Of a stretch of 64,000 bases of DNA, positions 34,401-43,163 are shown piece by piece. Source of the stretch: an uncultured Mesonia sp. (lineage in GTDB: Bacteria; Bacteroidota; Bacteroidia; Flavobacteriales; Flavobacteriaceae); assembly GCA_947499595.1 (NCBI GenBank), contig CANMOY010000006.1, positions 145,275-209,274 on the forward strand, given 5' to 3'. Made by a program: the position numbers and the translations under genes. The notes under the pieces are model-generated. The model had not been told where the DNA came from and ran no database searches. It was given only the letters and a program-made list of their open reading frames with translations. Positions within the stretch are counted from its first letter, which is position 1. Each line of letters starts with the position of its first letter.

Positions 34401-34430
34401 AAAAAAGCGTTTCTTAAATAGAAACGCTTT
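34401..34430 (-). terminator. Terminator after the ompH genes
   Basis: On the minus strand AAAGCGTTTC and GAAACGCTTTTTT form a ten-pair stem ending in a T tract, just past the ompH stop at 34457. Confidence 0.8.
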
Positions 34431-34456
34431 GTAAAATATTATTTGATAAAGAAGGC

Positions 34457-34972
34457 TTACATCCCTAATTCTTTCTTTACATCATTAAGTAAGTTGTACC
34501 CGTCTGCTAGCAATACTCCGCCAGCTCCGGTGGTAGAATCAAGTACATAGTCAAATCCTTTTGCACGGGCCACTTTTTGAATGGCATTTCTAGCTTTTTC
34601 ATACACTGGTCTAAGTAATTCAGTTTCTTTCTTCTGCAATTCTCTTTGCGCGGTTTGTTGAAATTGAACTATTTTTTCTTGTGTAGCCTGTAACTCTCTT
34701 GCGCGTGCTGCATTCTCCTCATCTGTTTTGGTAGGAGCTTCATTTTGATAGCGCTGATTTTTGCTCTGCGCTTCTTTTAGTAAATCGTCTATTTCAGAAC
34801 GATAAGTTTGCTCTAATTTCTCTAATTGCGACATAGCCGATTTATATCCTGGCATAGACTCAATTAACTCTTGCGTGCCTATATGAGCAATTTTAGAAGT
34901 TTGTGCTTGAGCAAAATTCATAGCACCAAACATAAGCGTTAAAGCTAAAAATACGGTTTTAAATTGTTTCAT
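34457..34972 (-). CDS. OmpH/Skp family periplasmic chaperone (copy 2)
   Basis: Periplasmic holdase (171 aa) that escorts unfolded outer-membrane proteins to BamA. The signal peptide (KTVFLALTLMFGAMNFAQAQ, cleaved near 23) precedes the OmpH core: TSKIAHIGTQELIESMPGYKSAMSQLEKL, a long charged coiled coil (about 50-110) forming the tentacles, and the closing ARAKGFDYVLDSTTGAGGVLLADGYNLLNDVKKEL. It follows the first ompH by 53 bases in the bamA cluster. Confidence 0.93.
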   Translation of the reverse strand: MKQFKTVFLALTLMFGAMNFAQAQTSKIAHIGTQELIESMPGYKSAMSQLEKLEQTYRSEIDDLLKEAQSKNQRYQNEAPTKTDEENAARARELQATQEKIVQFQQTAQRELQKKETELLRPVYEKARNAIQKVARAKGFDYVLDSTTGAGGVLLADGYNLLNDVKKELGM

Positions 34973-35025
34973 CTTTTCTTAATTAATTTGATTTTGGGTT
35001 ATTTAATTTTTGCCTTTCGGCGGAT

Positions 35026-35823
35026 TTAATCTTTGTTGTTTCTCACTCGGTCTAAACTATCTCTTCTTCGCTGTCTATCTTCTAATAGTTTTTGTCTTCT
35101 TGCTTCGAATGCAGCTTGCCTAGCCGCTCGTGCGGAATCTCTAGCTCTTTCACGATCTTTAATAAGGTTTTCTCTTTCTTTTTCTCGCGTTAAACGATCT
35201 CTTTCTCGTTGAGCTTCTTCTGCCTTATCTTCTTTTGCTTTTTCAACAGATTTATACGTGTCTTCTGCAATATCTGCACCTTTATTTTCTCTGCGGTCTG
35301 TACGACTCTGTCTGTCAATCATTTTAAGAATTTGATCGCTGATGTCGTGACGGTCAGCCGAAAATAGCATTAATGCATCTGAAGACCGTTCAAAAATATA
35401 ATCAAAATCTCTTTTAATCGCATACTCCTGTACAGCATTAAAGACTTGATCTTGCACGGGTTGAATAAGCTGTCTTTTCTGAGTTATAAAATCACCTTGA
35501 GGGCCAAATCTTTTTTGTTGATATGCCACCACTTGTTGAACTTCATAATCGATTTCGTCTTCGCGCTCTTCAATCAATTCTTTAGTTAATAAAGGGCTTT
35601 CCTGTTTTAAAGCCTGCTTCATTTGTTCAACTTGGTTAAGTTTTTGCTCCACCTCGGCTCTCCATTTTTGAACTTTTGCATCCAATTGGTTGTTTGCCTC
35701 TTGATATTCTGGTACATTCTCTAGAATATAATCCATATCAATATAGGCAATTTTTAATCCGCTTTGAGCGAATAGAAAGCCTGCTTGAAGAAGGAATATT
35801 AAAAGTGCTATGTTTTTTCTCAT
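35026..35823 (-). CDS. OmpH/Skp family protein with a long charged C-terminal extension (copy 1)
   Basis: Skp-like protein (265 aa). The signal peptide (NIALLIFLLQAGFLFAQ) and core (LKIAYIDMDYILENVPEYQEANNQLDAKVQKW... KRDFDYIFERSSDALMLF) match OmpH. After residue 175 it has an Arg/Lys/Glu/Ala/Asp-rich tail of about 90 residues (many REKER- and ARRAR-like stretches), likely a continuous helix, absent from its neighbour. It lies 33 bases after bamA, with a possible own -7 box. What the tail binds is unknown. Confidence 0.88.
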   Translation of the reverse strand: MRKNIALLIFLLQAGFLFAQSGLKIAYIDMDYILENVPEYQEANNQLDAKVQKWRAEVEQKLNQVEQMKQALKQESPLLTKELIEEREDEIDYEVQQVVAYQQKRFGPQGDFITQKRQLIQPVQDQVFNAVQEYAIKRDFDYIFERSSDALMLFSADRHDISDQILKMIDRQSRTDRRENKGADIAEDTYKSVEKAKEDKAEEAQRERDRLTREKERENLIKDRERARDSARAARQAAFEARRQKLLEDRQRRRDSLDRVRNNKD

Positions 35824-35830
35824 GTTATTT

Positions 35831-35838
35831 CAAATTTA
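35831..35838 (-). promoter_or_regulatory. Possible -7 box of ompH copy 1 (TAAATTTG on the minus strand)
   Basis: Exact TAnnTTTG match, seven bases before the ATG at 35823, in the gap after bamA. It implies a near-leaderless mRNA if used. A chance match in AT-rich DNA is possible. Confidence 0.4.
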
Positions 35839-35856
35839 GAAAATATCGTGCCAAAA

Positions 35857-38418
35857 TTAAAATTGCTGTCCAATAATAAAGTGGGTTTCCCAACCGTTAG
35901 CGGCACCATTAGTTCCTGGGATGGGGTCAAAACCATATCCAAAATCTATCCCTAATAATCCAAAAGCAGGCATAAAGATGCGAATCCCGGCACCGGCAGA
36001 TCGGTTTAATTGAAAAGGATTGTAGTCTTTAAACCCGTCATAACTCGAACCTGCTTCTAAAAAAGTTAAGGCAAAAATCGATGCTTGTGGTTTTAGTGTT
36101 ATTGGGTACCTAAGCTCTAATGAGAACTTGTTGTAAATGGTAGCGCCATCTTCACGGGTAAGCCCGTCTTCTCTGTCTCTAGGTACTACCGTTTGATTAC
36201 CATATCCGCGTAAAGCGATATTTTCTCTGCCGTCTAAGCTGTAGCCTCCAAGGCCATCTCCTCCTAGGTAAAAACGCTCAAAAGGCGGTATTCCTCTATC
36301 GTTGTTGTAAGCTCCTAGAAAACCAAATTCTGTTGCGGTTCTAAGCACCAGTTTACCTATAAGTTTATTGTACCAGTCGCCATTAAATTTTATTTTATAA
36401 TATTCTAACCATCTAAACTTTTCTTGGTCTATTTTAGCTACATCTGGTTGACCGTTGGGTAATTGATAGGCCGGATCATTGGCAAGGTTAGCGTAATCTG
36501 TACCGTTCCAAGCCGAATACGGCGGCGTTAATTTTGCGGTTATACCAAATTTAGATCCTCCTGTTGGGAAAATAGGGTTGGTGTGCGTGTTATCTCGGCT
36601 CAGACCCAAAGTTATAGCGAGGTTGTCTGCTGTACCATTGGGAAAAGTAAATAATCCAATATTATAATTTTGCAAGTTGTAATGTTGGAAACTTAAAGCT
36701 ACAGAGGCCACAAAAAAGTCATCTGGGACTTTAAGGTTTTTAGCTAAGCCGATAGACCCACCGGTGATTAAGAAGCTACGATCTCTATCGGTTTCACGAG
36801 CAAAAAAGTCACGGTAAAACTGTTTGGTATGTGAAAAACTTGTAGTTAAACGGATGGGCTTTTTACCTCCTAACCATGGCTCTGAAAAAGACAAGCTGTA
36901 GGTTTGGTAGAATGACGAAGCTTGAGCTCTTAGTGAGAGGGTTTGACCGTCTCCCATAGGTAGCGGCTTATAAGCATCTTTATCAAATATTCCTTTTAAT
37001 GAAAAGTTATTAAAAGAAAGGCCTAAGGTACCTACAAAGCCTCCGCCGCCATATCCTCCTTGTAGTTCAATTTGGCTTGCACCACTTTCAACCACTTTAA
37101 AGTTTAAGTCTACCGTACCATCACTCGGATTTACATCAAAATCGGGTGAAAGTTGTTCGGCATCAAAGAAGCCTGTAGCTCCTAATTCTCTTACTGTTCG
37201 CACCACATCTTGCTTACTATAAACCTGTCCTGGCCGGGTTCTTATGTTTCTGTATATCACATGGTCATTGGTTTTGTCGTTCCCAGTAACCCTAATTTCA
37301 TCAAAATAAGCCATTTTTCCTTCCATCACTCGGATTTCAAAATCGATAGTATCATTGTATACTCGCGTCTCTACCGGGTTAATTCTAGCAAATAAATAGC
37401 CGTTATTTTGATATAAATTGGTTAAATCTGCCGCATCTGGCCTTTCTTTGTCAGCAATTTTTTTCTCTAAAAGCACACCGTTATAAACATCACCTTTGGC
37501 AATACCCAAAACAGCTTTTAATTGTTTGTCGGTGTAAACCGAGTTTCCTAAAAAGCTAATTTCACCAAAGTAATATTTATTACCCTCCTCTAATTCAAGC
37601 GTTAAAGCTACCTCTTCTTCATTTAAAATGCGGAGGCTATCTTTTACAATTCGCGCATCTCTAAAACCACTACTTTTATATTTATTAATGATTTTTTCTT
37701 TACTTTCTTTATATTCTTCGGCAATGTATTTTGACCTTTTCCAAAAGCGTAAAAAGTTCTTTTGTTTGGTTTTCATTTGACGTCTAATCTTAGCGTCGCT
37801 AAAGATTTCATTACCTTCAATTTTAATTTCCTTTATTTTTACCTTTTCCCCTTTATCGATACGCAGCACCAAGTCAACTTTTTCCTTGTCATTGTCTAAA
37901 CTATCTCTAATGGTGCGGGTTTGAATATTAACATTAGCAAACAGAAAACCATCTTCGGCATATTTGTTCTCTATGCTTGCTTTCGTAGTGGCAATTAAGT
38001 TTTCGGTAACTTTTGTGCCTGGTTTTAAATCATTTTCTTTAATGATTTCTTCACGTTTTTTCTTTTTGTCAAGACCACTGATTTTTACTTCATTCAGTTC
38101 AGGAACTTCTTTTATTTCTAGCTGCAAATCGGCAACATTATTATCAATGTTGGTCACGTACAGGTTGATGTCACTAAACAGTCCTAAATCCCAAAGCTTT
38201 TTTATTATCTCGCTTATTTTATCTCCTGGGATATAAAGTTTATCACCAGATTTAATCCCCATAAAGGCGATAACCGTTTGTTCGTTATAATTGGTGCTTC
38301 CTACAACACTTATTTTACCAATGGTATATTCTTTTCCATTAGCCAAGGCCATGTCTTGGGCTTGTGATTGCCAAACTGCAAATAGGCAAAAACATAAAAG
38401 GTATAATTTCTTTATCAT
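35857..38418 (-). CDS. bamA: Outer membrane protein assembly factor BamA (Omp85)
   Basis: Essential barrel that inserts other barrels into the outer membrane. The 853-aa protein has a signal peptide (KKLYLLCFCLFAVWQSQAQ), five POTRA-like repeats (about 25-430; e.g. ISVVGSTNYNEQTVIAFMGIKSGD, IKIEGNEIFSDAKIRRQM, ISFLGNSVYTDKQLKAVLGI, IRVTGNDKTNDHVIYRNI) and a 16-strand barrel with LGGDGLGGYSLDGRENIALRGYG near the end, finishing in FIIGQQF. I chose the ATG at 38418 over 38454, which would add a lysine-rich prefix before the signal peptide. uppS is 7 bases upstream and ompH follows, a standard Bacteroidota order. Confidence 0.96.
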   Translation of the reverse strand: MIKKLYLLCFCLFAVWQSQAQDMALANGKEYTIGKISVVGSTNYNEQTVIAFMGIKSGDKLYIPGDKISEIIKKLWDLGLFSDINLYVTNIDNNVADLQLEIKEVPELNEVKISGLDKKKKREEIIKENDLKPGTKVTENLIATTKASIENKYAEDGFLFANVNIQTRTIRDSLDNDKEKVDLVLRIDKGEKVKIKEIKIEGNEIFSDAKIRRQMKTKQKNFLRFWKRSKYIAEEYKESKEKIINKYKSSGFRDARIVKDSLRILNEEEVALTLELEEGNKYYFGEISFLGNSVYTDKQLKAVLGIAKGDVYNGVLLEKKIADKERPDAADLTNLYQNNGYLFARINPVETRVYNDTIDFEIRVMEGKMAYFDEIRVTGNDKTNDHVIYRNIRTRPGQVYSKQDVVRTVRELGATGFFDAEQLSPDFDVNPSDGTVDLNFKVVESGASQIELQGGYGGGGFVGTLGLSFNNFSLKGIFDKDAYKPLPMGDGQTLSLRAQASSFYQTYSLSFSEPWLGGKKPIRLTTSFSHTKQFYRDFFARETDRDRSFLITGGSIGLAKNLKVPDDFFVASVALSFQHYNLQNYNIGLFTFPNGTADNLAITLGLSRDNTHTNPIFPTGGSKFGITAKLTPPYSAWNGTDYANLANDPAYQLPNGQPDVAKIDQEKFRWLEYYKIKFNGDWYNKLIGKLVLRTATEFGFLGAYNNDRGIPPFERFYLGGDGLGGYSLDGRENIALRGYGNQTVVPRDREDGLTREDGATIYNKFSLELRYPITLKPQASIFALTFLEAGSSYDGFKDYNPFQLNRSAGAGIRIFMPAFGLLGIDFGYGFDPIPGTNGAANGWETHFIIGQQF

Positions 38419-38425
38419 TAAAATC

Positions 38426-39166
38426 TTAATTGATTTGTTCGCTTGTTTTTCCAAATCTTCTTTCTCTATTTTGATAGTTTAATATGGCCTCTGCTAAATG
38501 TTCTTTTCTAAAATCTGGCCATAAGACTTGTGTGAAATATAATTCTGCATAAGCTATTTGCCATAATAAGAAATTGCTTATGCGTTGCTCGCCACTAGTT
38601 CTTATTAATAAATCAACATCGGGCATAAAGTTGGTATATAGCTGATCATTAATGTCTTGCTCGGTGATTTTGTTGGGGTCTATTTTATTTTCTTGAGCCA
38701 AGAGAGCTATTTTTTTGGTTACACTGAGCAATTCTTCGCGGGATCCATAACTAAGGGCTAAAGTTAGCGTCATCATGGTATTCTCTGCGGTTTGTTGCAT
38801 TACTTCATTTAATTCTTCTTTGGCCTTTTGTGGTAAACTATCTAGGCATCCAATAGCTTTAAGTCTAATGTTATTATCTTGAAGCGTTTTGATTTCTTTC
38901 CGTAAAGAAGAAACCAGTAATTTCATTAAAGTTTTGACTTCAATTTGTGGTCTATTCCAGTTTTCTGTAGAAAAAGCGAATAAAGTAAGGTTTTTAATAC
39001 CTAGTTTTGCGCAGGTTTCAACCGTCTCTCTTACCGATTTTGTTCCGCTTTTATGTCCAGCAACCCGCAATAATCCTTTGTTTTTCGCCCACCTCCCGTT
39101 GCCATCCATAATGATAGCGATATGCTTGGGTAATCTTTCTTTGTCTATGTTGTGAAAAAGCTCCAT
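38426..39166 (-). CDS. uppS: Undecaprenyl diphosphate synthase (isoprenyl transferase)
   Basis: Cis-prenyltransferase (246 aa) that makes the C55 lipid carrier for peptidoglycan and O-antigen. The family motifs are complete: HIAIIMDGNGRWAKNKG with the catalytic aspartate, HKSGTKSVRETVETC, FSTENWNRP, and near the end LIRTSGEQRISNFLLWQIAYAELYF with the pyrophosphate-binding arginines. The start codon overlaps the porG stop by one base (TAATG), which indicates translational coupling. Confidence 0.96.
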   Translation of the reverse strand: MELFHNIDKERLPKHIAIIMDGNGRWAKNKGLLRVAGHKSGTKSVRETVETCAKLGIKNLTLFAFSTENWNRPQIEVKTLMKLLVSSLRKEIKTLQDNNIRLKAIGCLDSLPQKAKEELNEVMQQTAENTMMTLTLALSYGSREELLSVTKKIALLAQENKIDPNKITEQDINDQLYTNFMPDVDLLIRTSGEQRISNFLLWQIAYAELYFTQVLWPDFRKEHLAEAILNYQNRERRFGKTSEQIN

Positions 39167-39855
39167 TAGAATTTACAATAACAAGGTTTGCGTCCAAAAC
39201 TATAAGTAAGCGTTATCCCTGTAAAAACATACCAATCGTTCGAGTTGGCACTTCCGAAGCTGGGATATACATCTTCGGCATCTATTTCTTCTGGATTACT
39301 GCCATCTAAATTATCGGTAAACGTATAGCGTGCACCAATTTCAAAAGCTAAAATCCATTTGGTAGATAGGGTTCCTTTTACCCCTAAAACCATAGGTATT
39401 GCAGAAGTGAATTTATTATCTTCTGGTATTATTTTGTTACGTCTATCTACAAACATATCTTGCGTGAACACCCCTGTAAGGCCAGTGTAAATGTACGGTG
39501 TCCACTGAGCTTCTAAGTTGTGCAAATCCCACTCCCAAAAGGTGTATTCAATACCTAAGGAAGCTTCTGTAATTTTATTTTTAAATGAGTAACCCCTTAG
39601 TTTCCTCCTTGTTTCTTTTGCGTCTGCGTCGTTGGCTTTTATTTTTGAATGAAAAAGGCTAAATCTAAAGGAGTGTCTGTTGCTTCGGTTCCATTTAAAG
39701 ATACCGCCAGCTCCTAGGGTTTTGGGAGCAATATATTGGGTGTCACCTACATCACCAATATAATTGGTTGCACCGAGCATAGGACCAATTTCATAGGTTT
39801 GGGCCAAGCTTAGGCTGGTGTATAACAATATAAATGAAAAGATTAAATATCTCAT
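39166..39855 (-). CDS. porG: PorG-like type IX secretion protein (DUF6089)
   Basis: Outer-membrane eight-strand barrel (229 aa) matching the DUF6089/PorG family. In Porphyromonas gingivalis PorG belongs to the type IX secretion system and works with the GldK/GldN ring. The signal peptide (LIFSFILLYTSLSLAQ) precedes TYEIGPMLGATNYIGDVGDT, FKWNRSNRHSFRFSLFHSKIKANDADA, TEASLGIEYTFWEWD and a C-terminal strand ending LTYSFGRKPCYCKF. The position directly upstream of uppS and bamA supports the PorG name. A -7 box lies 17 bases upstream, so this gene leads the uppS-bamA transcript. Confidence 0.82.
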   Translation of the reverse strand: MRYLIFSFILLYTSLSLAQTYEIGPMLGATNYIGDVGDTQYIAPKTLGAGGIFKWNRSNRHSFRFSLFHSKIKANDADAKETRRKLRGYSFKNKITEASLGIEYTFWEWDLHNLEAQWTPYIYTGLTGVFTQDMFVDRRNKIIPEDNKFTSAIPMVLGVKGTLSTKWILAFEIGARYTFTDNLDGSNPEEIDAEDVYPSFGSANSNDWYVFTGITLTYSFGRKPCYCKF

Positions 39856-39872
39856 AGAATCTCAAAAGTTTG

Positions 39873-39880
39873 CAAATATA
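39873..39880 (-). promoter_or_regulatory. -7 box of porG-uppS-bamA (TATATTTG on the minus strand)
   Basis: Exact TAnnTTTG match on the minus strand, 17 bases before the porG ATG at 39855. Confidence 0.6.
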
Positions 39881-39950
39881 TAAATTAAGTTTGCTCTACG
39901 TTAATTTTAAGCTATTTTGTGCCTCTATGATTAACAAATTATAGGCTAGT

Positions 39951-40844
39951 TTATTGTTTTAAATTCCTTTTATCTTCTCCCCATAATAGTTTCTGACGCA
40001 AGGTTTTAATAAAACTGTTTTCATTGAGTAATACGATACCTATTTGAAAATCTGCTTTCTTGAGATGTATCTCGGTATCGTTATTTAACGTGGTAAGTCT
40101 CGAGTCTAATGAAATCAAAAATTGATCTTCTCGGCTTGATACTTTCAATTTTAACTCCTTGTCGTCTGGTATTATTAAAGGTCGTACGTTAAGATTATGC
40201 GGTGCTATTGGGGTGATAGAAATAGCCTTGGTTTCTGGTGTAATTATAGGGCCTCCACAGCTAAGCGAGTAGCCTGTTGAACCCGTTGGAGTAGAGATAA
40301 TAAGACCATCTGCCCAATATGCGTTAAGGTATTTATCGTCCATCCAACTTTCTACGGTAATCATAGAGGTGCTGTTTTTTCGGCTTATAGCCACTTCATT
40401 CAAAGCAAAATTCATACTAGAAAGACTGTGATTATTAGGGTATGTTGCAACACTAAGTAAATCTCTTTTAGAAACGGTGTATTCTTTTTGTTTTAAAGCC
40501 AAAATCATGGCTCTTATTTCTTCTTTTTGAATGGTTGCTAAAAAACCTAATCGGCCGGTATTTATACCTACAATGGGTATATCTAATGCTTTTACATAAT
40601 GTACGCTGCGCAAAATTGTACCGTCGCCACCAATACTAAAAAATAAATCGTAGCTGCCGTCGAGCTGATTAAAAGTTTTAAATTGGGTATACTGTTTGGC
40701 AACGCTCTTATTTTGATTTATGATTTTAAGAAATTCTTCCTCTATTCGTACTTCAATATCTAGATTACTAAGCTCATCGAGTAATTCTCGTATATATTTT
40801 CCTGAGTTTTTATGGTAAAATTGTCCGTAAAGAGCTACTTTCAT
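39951..40844 (-). CDS. nadK: NAD kinase
   Basis: Phosphorylates NAD to NADP using ATP or polyphosphate. The 297-aa protein carries the family GGDG motif in FFSIGGDGTILRSV and the substrate-binding segment NAYWADGLIISTPTGSTGYSLSCGGPII, followed by the PHNLNVRPLIIPD loop. The length is typical. It overlaps the CBS-domain gene by 4 bases (ATGA), and the pair is probably cotranscribed. About 95 bases separate it from porG. Confidence 0.96.
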   Translation of the reverse strand: MKVALYGQFYHKNSGKYIRELLDELSNLDIEVRIEEEFLKIINQNKSVAKQYTQFKTFNQLDGSYDLFFSIGGDGTILRSVHYVKALDIPIVGINTGRLGFLATIQKEEIRAMILALKQKEYTVSKRDLLSVATYPNNHSLSSMNFALNEVAISRKNSTSMITVESWMDDKYLNAYWADGLIISTPTGSTGYSLSCGGPIITPETKAISITPIAPHNLNVRPLIIPDDKELKLKVSSREDQFLISLDSRLTTLNNDTEIHLKKADFQIGIVLLNENSFIKTLRQKLLWGEDKRNLKQ

Positions 40845-41500
40845 ATATCTAAATATTTTTTAAGGTAATTTGATCTTTCTTTTATAGTTTGCGTGTGTCG
40901 GTCTTCTTGGTGTAAGCTAATAATTTGATAATCATAACGCCTATAGGCAGCTAAAACTTCGGTAATACTTTGGCTAGCTATTTTTAAAGTGATTTGTACT
41001 TTGTCTAAATCAATTTCACTTATAAAAAGGCCTAAAACTTTTTGGTTGGCTTGTTCTGCAATTTGGGTTACTTCGCTTAGGGTATAATCAGGAGCCGATT
41101 TTTCAATTACTACCAGCGCACCTTCTTGCTGCAAGAAAGGGGTAGTGCTAAAAACACTTAGCAAGTCAATGAGTTCAATATAACCTAGGTAATTTTGATC
41201 TTTTGGATTGATAACGGGTAGCAAATTGGTTTCAAGCTTACCGAAGTAAGCTAAAATTTCTAACCAGTTCTCATTAAAATCGGCATGAACATTTTCTATG
41301 GCATATCTGTAGTCTATTAGCGATTTTGCCTCATCAAAACAACGCAGGTCATTTTCAGCAATTAATCCGATATAAACCCCATTTTCAGAAACAGGTAAGT
41401 GCGTGTAGGTAAATTCTTTAAAAATCGCCTTAAACGCTCCTACAGTTTGTGATATGGGTTGTAAACCTATGTCGTTAATTATGTATTGCGTTAGCTTCAT
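40841..41500 (-). CDS. CBS-domain protein
   Basis: Soluble 219-aa protein with two CBS motifs (about 1-65 and 70-130: THLPVSENGVYIGLIAENDLR and NLLPVINPKDQNYLGYIELIDLLSVF), which form one adenylate-binding module. An ACT-like C-terminal part follows (about 130-219: ALVVIEKSAPDYTLSEVTQIAEQANQKVLGLFI). It overlaps nadK by 4 bases, so sensing of an adenine nucleotide to adjust NAD kinase or NADP supply is plausible but inferred. The gene is divergent from pdxJ. Confidence 0.85.
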   Translation of the reverse strand: MKLTQYIINDIGLQPISQTVGAFKAIFKEFTYTHLPVSENGVYIGLIAENDLRCFDEAKSLIDYRYAIENVHADFNENWLEILAYFGKLETNLLPVINPKDQNYLGYIELIDLLSVFSTTPFLQQEGALVVIEKSAPDYTLSEVTQIAEQANQKVLGLFISEIDLDKVQITLKIASQSITEVLAAYRRYDYQIISLHQEDRHTQTIKERSNYLKKYLDI

Positions 41501-41558
41501 AGCTTAATGTTTGGTGCAAATTAATTAATTTATAACACATAGATGCGTTGCAACTTTG

Positions 41559-41566
41559 TATTTTTG
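41559..41566 (+). promoter_or_regulatory. -7 box of pdxJ (TATTTTTG)
   Basis: Exact TAnnTTTG match 19 bases before ATG 41586. It falls inside the longer in-frame reading from 41556, which settles the start. Confidence 0.6.
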
Positions 41567-41585
41567 TCATCTAAAGTTAAGAAAT

Positions 41586-42299
41586 ATGACCAAACTAAGC
41601 GTAAACATAAACAAGATTGCTACTTTGAGAAACGCTCGAGGCGGAAATGTGCCTAATGTAGTCGAGGCTGCCAAGCGTATAGAGGGGTTTGGTGCGCAGG
41701 GAATTACTGTACATCCAAGACCAGATGAAAGGCATATAACCTATCAAGATGTAAGCGATCTGAGTAAAGTAGTGCAAACCGAATTTAATATCGAGGGTAA
41801 CCCCAATCAAAAATTTATCGATTTGGTACTAGAAAATAAACCTACTCAAGTAACTTTAGTTCCCGATGCTGTTGATGTGCTCACTTCAAACGCCGGTTGG
41901 AACACCCAGAAACACCAAGCTTTTTTAAGCGATGTTATAAGAGTATTTAAAGACGCAGGCATAAGGACATCGATTTTTGTAGATCCTAATTCAGCTATGG
42001 TAGAATCGGCTGTTAAAACGGGAACCGATAGGATCGAATTGTATACAGAGGCTTATGCGGTAAATTTTAATAAAAACCCCAAAGCTGCTATTGCTGCTTA
42101 CGCCGATTGTGCTGCAATAGGTAAGAAATTAGGTCTGGGTATTAATGCGGGCCATGACCTATCATTAGAAAATATAGCCTTTTTTAAGCAGCAAATGCCA
42201 TATCTCGATGAGGTTTCAATAGGCCATGCTTTAATTGCTGAGGCGCTTTACAGCGGATTAGAAAACGTAGTCAAATCTTATTTAGATAAACTTAAATGA
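41586..42299 (+). CDS. pdxJ: Pyridoxine 5'-phosphate synthase
   Basis: Condenses 1-deoxyxylulose 5-phosphate with 3-amino-2-oxopropyl phosphate to pyridoxine 5'-phosphate in the DXP-dependent vitamin B6 route. The 237-aa TIM barrel has the family start [18 protein letters not shown], then [37 protein letters not shown] and [15 protein letters not shown]. It overlaps the downstream hydrolase by 4 bases (ATGA). Other pdx genes are not in the window. Confidence 0.96.
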   Translation: MTKLSVNINKIATLRNARGGNVPNVVEAAKRIEGFGAQGITVHPRPDERHITYQDVSDLSKVVQTEFNIEGNPNQKFIDLVLENKPTQVTLVPDAVDVLTSNAGWNTQKHQAFLSDVIRVFKDAGIRTSIFVDPNSAMVESAVKTGTDRIELYTEAYAVNFNKNPKAAIAAYADCAAIGKKLGLGINAGHDLSLENIAFFKQQMPYLDEVSIGHALIAEALYSGLENVVKSYLDKLK

Positions 42300-43060
42300 A
42301 ATTACACGCAAATATTATAGGTCAGGGTGAGCCATTGCTAATTTTGCATGGTTTTTTGGGTATGGGAGACAATTGGAAAACCTTAGGTAAGCAATTTGCA
42401 GAGGAAGGTTATCAAGTGCATCTTATAGACCAAAGAAACCACGGGCGTAGTCCGCATTCAGAAGAGTTTTCTTATACTATTTTGGCGGCGGATGTGAGAA
42501 ACTACTGCCGCGATCATAAGCTAGAAAAGGTTGTTTTGATGGGGCACTCCATGGGTGGTAAAACGGCTATGAAAACTGCTGTTACTTATCCAGAATTGAT
42601 AAAAGATTTGGTTGTGGTTGATATTGCACCACGCTATTATGAACCGCATCATCAAAACATTTTAGCAGGATTAACGATGCTGGCTGATGCTAAATTAACC
42701 TCTAGGCAAGATGCAGATAAAAAGCTGGCAGAATTTATCGACGATTGGGCGGTGCGTCAATTTTTACTTAAAAATTTATTCCGTAAAGATAATGTCTTAA
42801 AATTACGTGTTAACTTGCCTGTACTAAAAAGTAAAATCGAAAATGTAGGTGCGGCGCTCGAAAAAGGTGAGCGGTTTGAAGATAGTGTTTTATTTATTAA
42901 CGGAGGCAATTCAAATTATGTTAGGTCAAAAGACGGCGATTTGATTAGAGAGTATTTTCCTTATAGTCAATTGGTTACCATAAAAGACGCTGGACATTGG
43001 ATACATGCAGAAAAGCCAGATGTGTTTTACCAAGCTGTGTTAAAGTATTTAAAACGCTGA
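42296..43060 (+). CDS. Alpha/beta-fold hydrolase (YbfF-like esterase)
   Basis: Cytosolic alpha/beta hydrolase (254 aa). The oxyanion-hole motif [13 protein letters not shown], the [11 protein letters not shown] loop and the nucleophile elbow GHSMGG with Ser85 are present. The catalytic histidine lies in [12 protein letters not shown] near the end. The pattern fits the esterase YbfF group, whose natural substrates may be acyl-CoA or short esters. The 4-base overlap with pdxJ shows cotranscription but does not point to a B6 role. Confidence 0.9.
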   Translation: MKLHANIIGQGEPLLILHGFLGMGDNWKTLGKQFAEEGYQVHLIDQRNHGRSPHSEEFSYTILAADVRNYCRDHKLEKVVLMGHSMGGKTAMKTAVTYPELIKDLVVVDIAPRYYEPHHQNILAGLTMLADAKLTSRQDADKKLAEFIDDWAVRQFLLKNLFRKDNVLKLRVNLPVLKSKIENVGAALEKGERFEDSVLFINGGNSNYVRSKDGDLIREYFPYSQLVTIKDAGHWIHAEKPDVFYQAVLKYLKR

Positions 43061-43124
43061 TTTGTAATTTTTGCTATGCTCGCATAATAAATCATAAAAA
43101 AGTTGTAATTCTCTTATTTTGTGT

Positions 43125-43132
43125 TAAATTTG
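43125..43132 (+). promoter_or_regulatory. -33/-7 promoter of the FadL operon (TTG-N19-TAAATTTG)
   Basis: Exact -7 box with TTG at 43103-43105 and a 19-base spacer, 31 bases before ATG 43164. One of the best complete promoters in the window. Confidence 0.7.
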
Positions 43133-43163
43133 GGTTAATGAAAAAACTAATTCATTTTTAATT

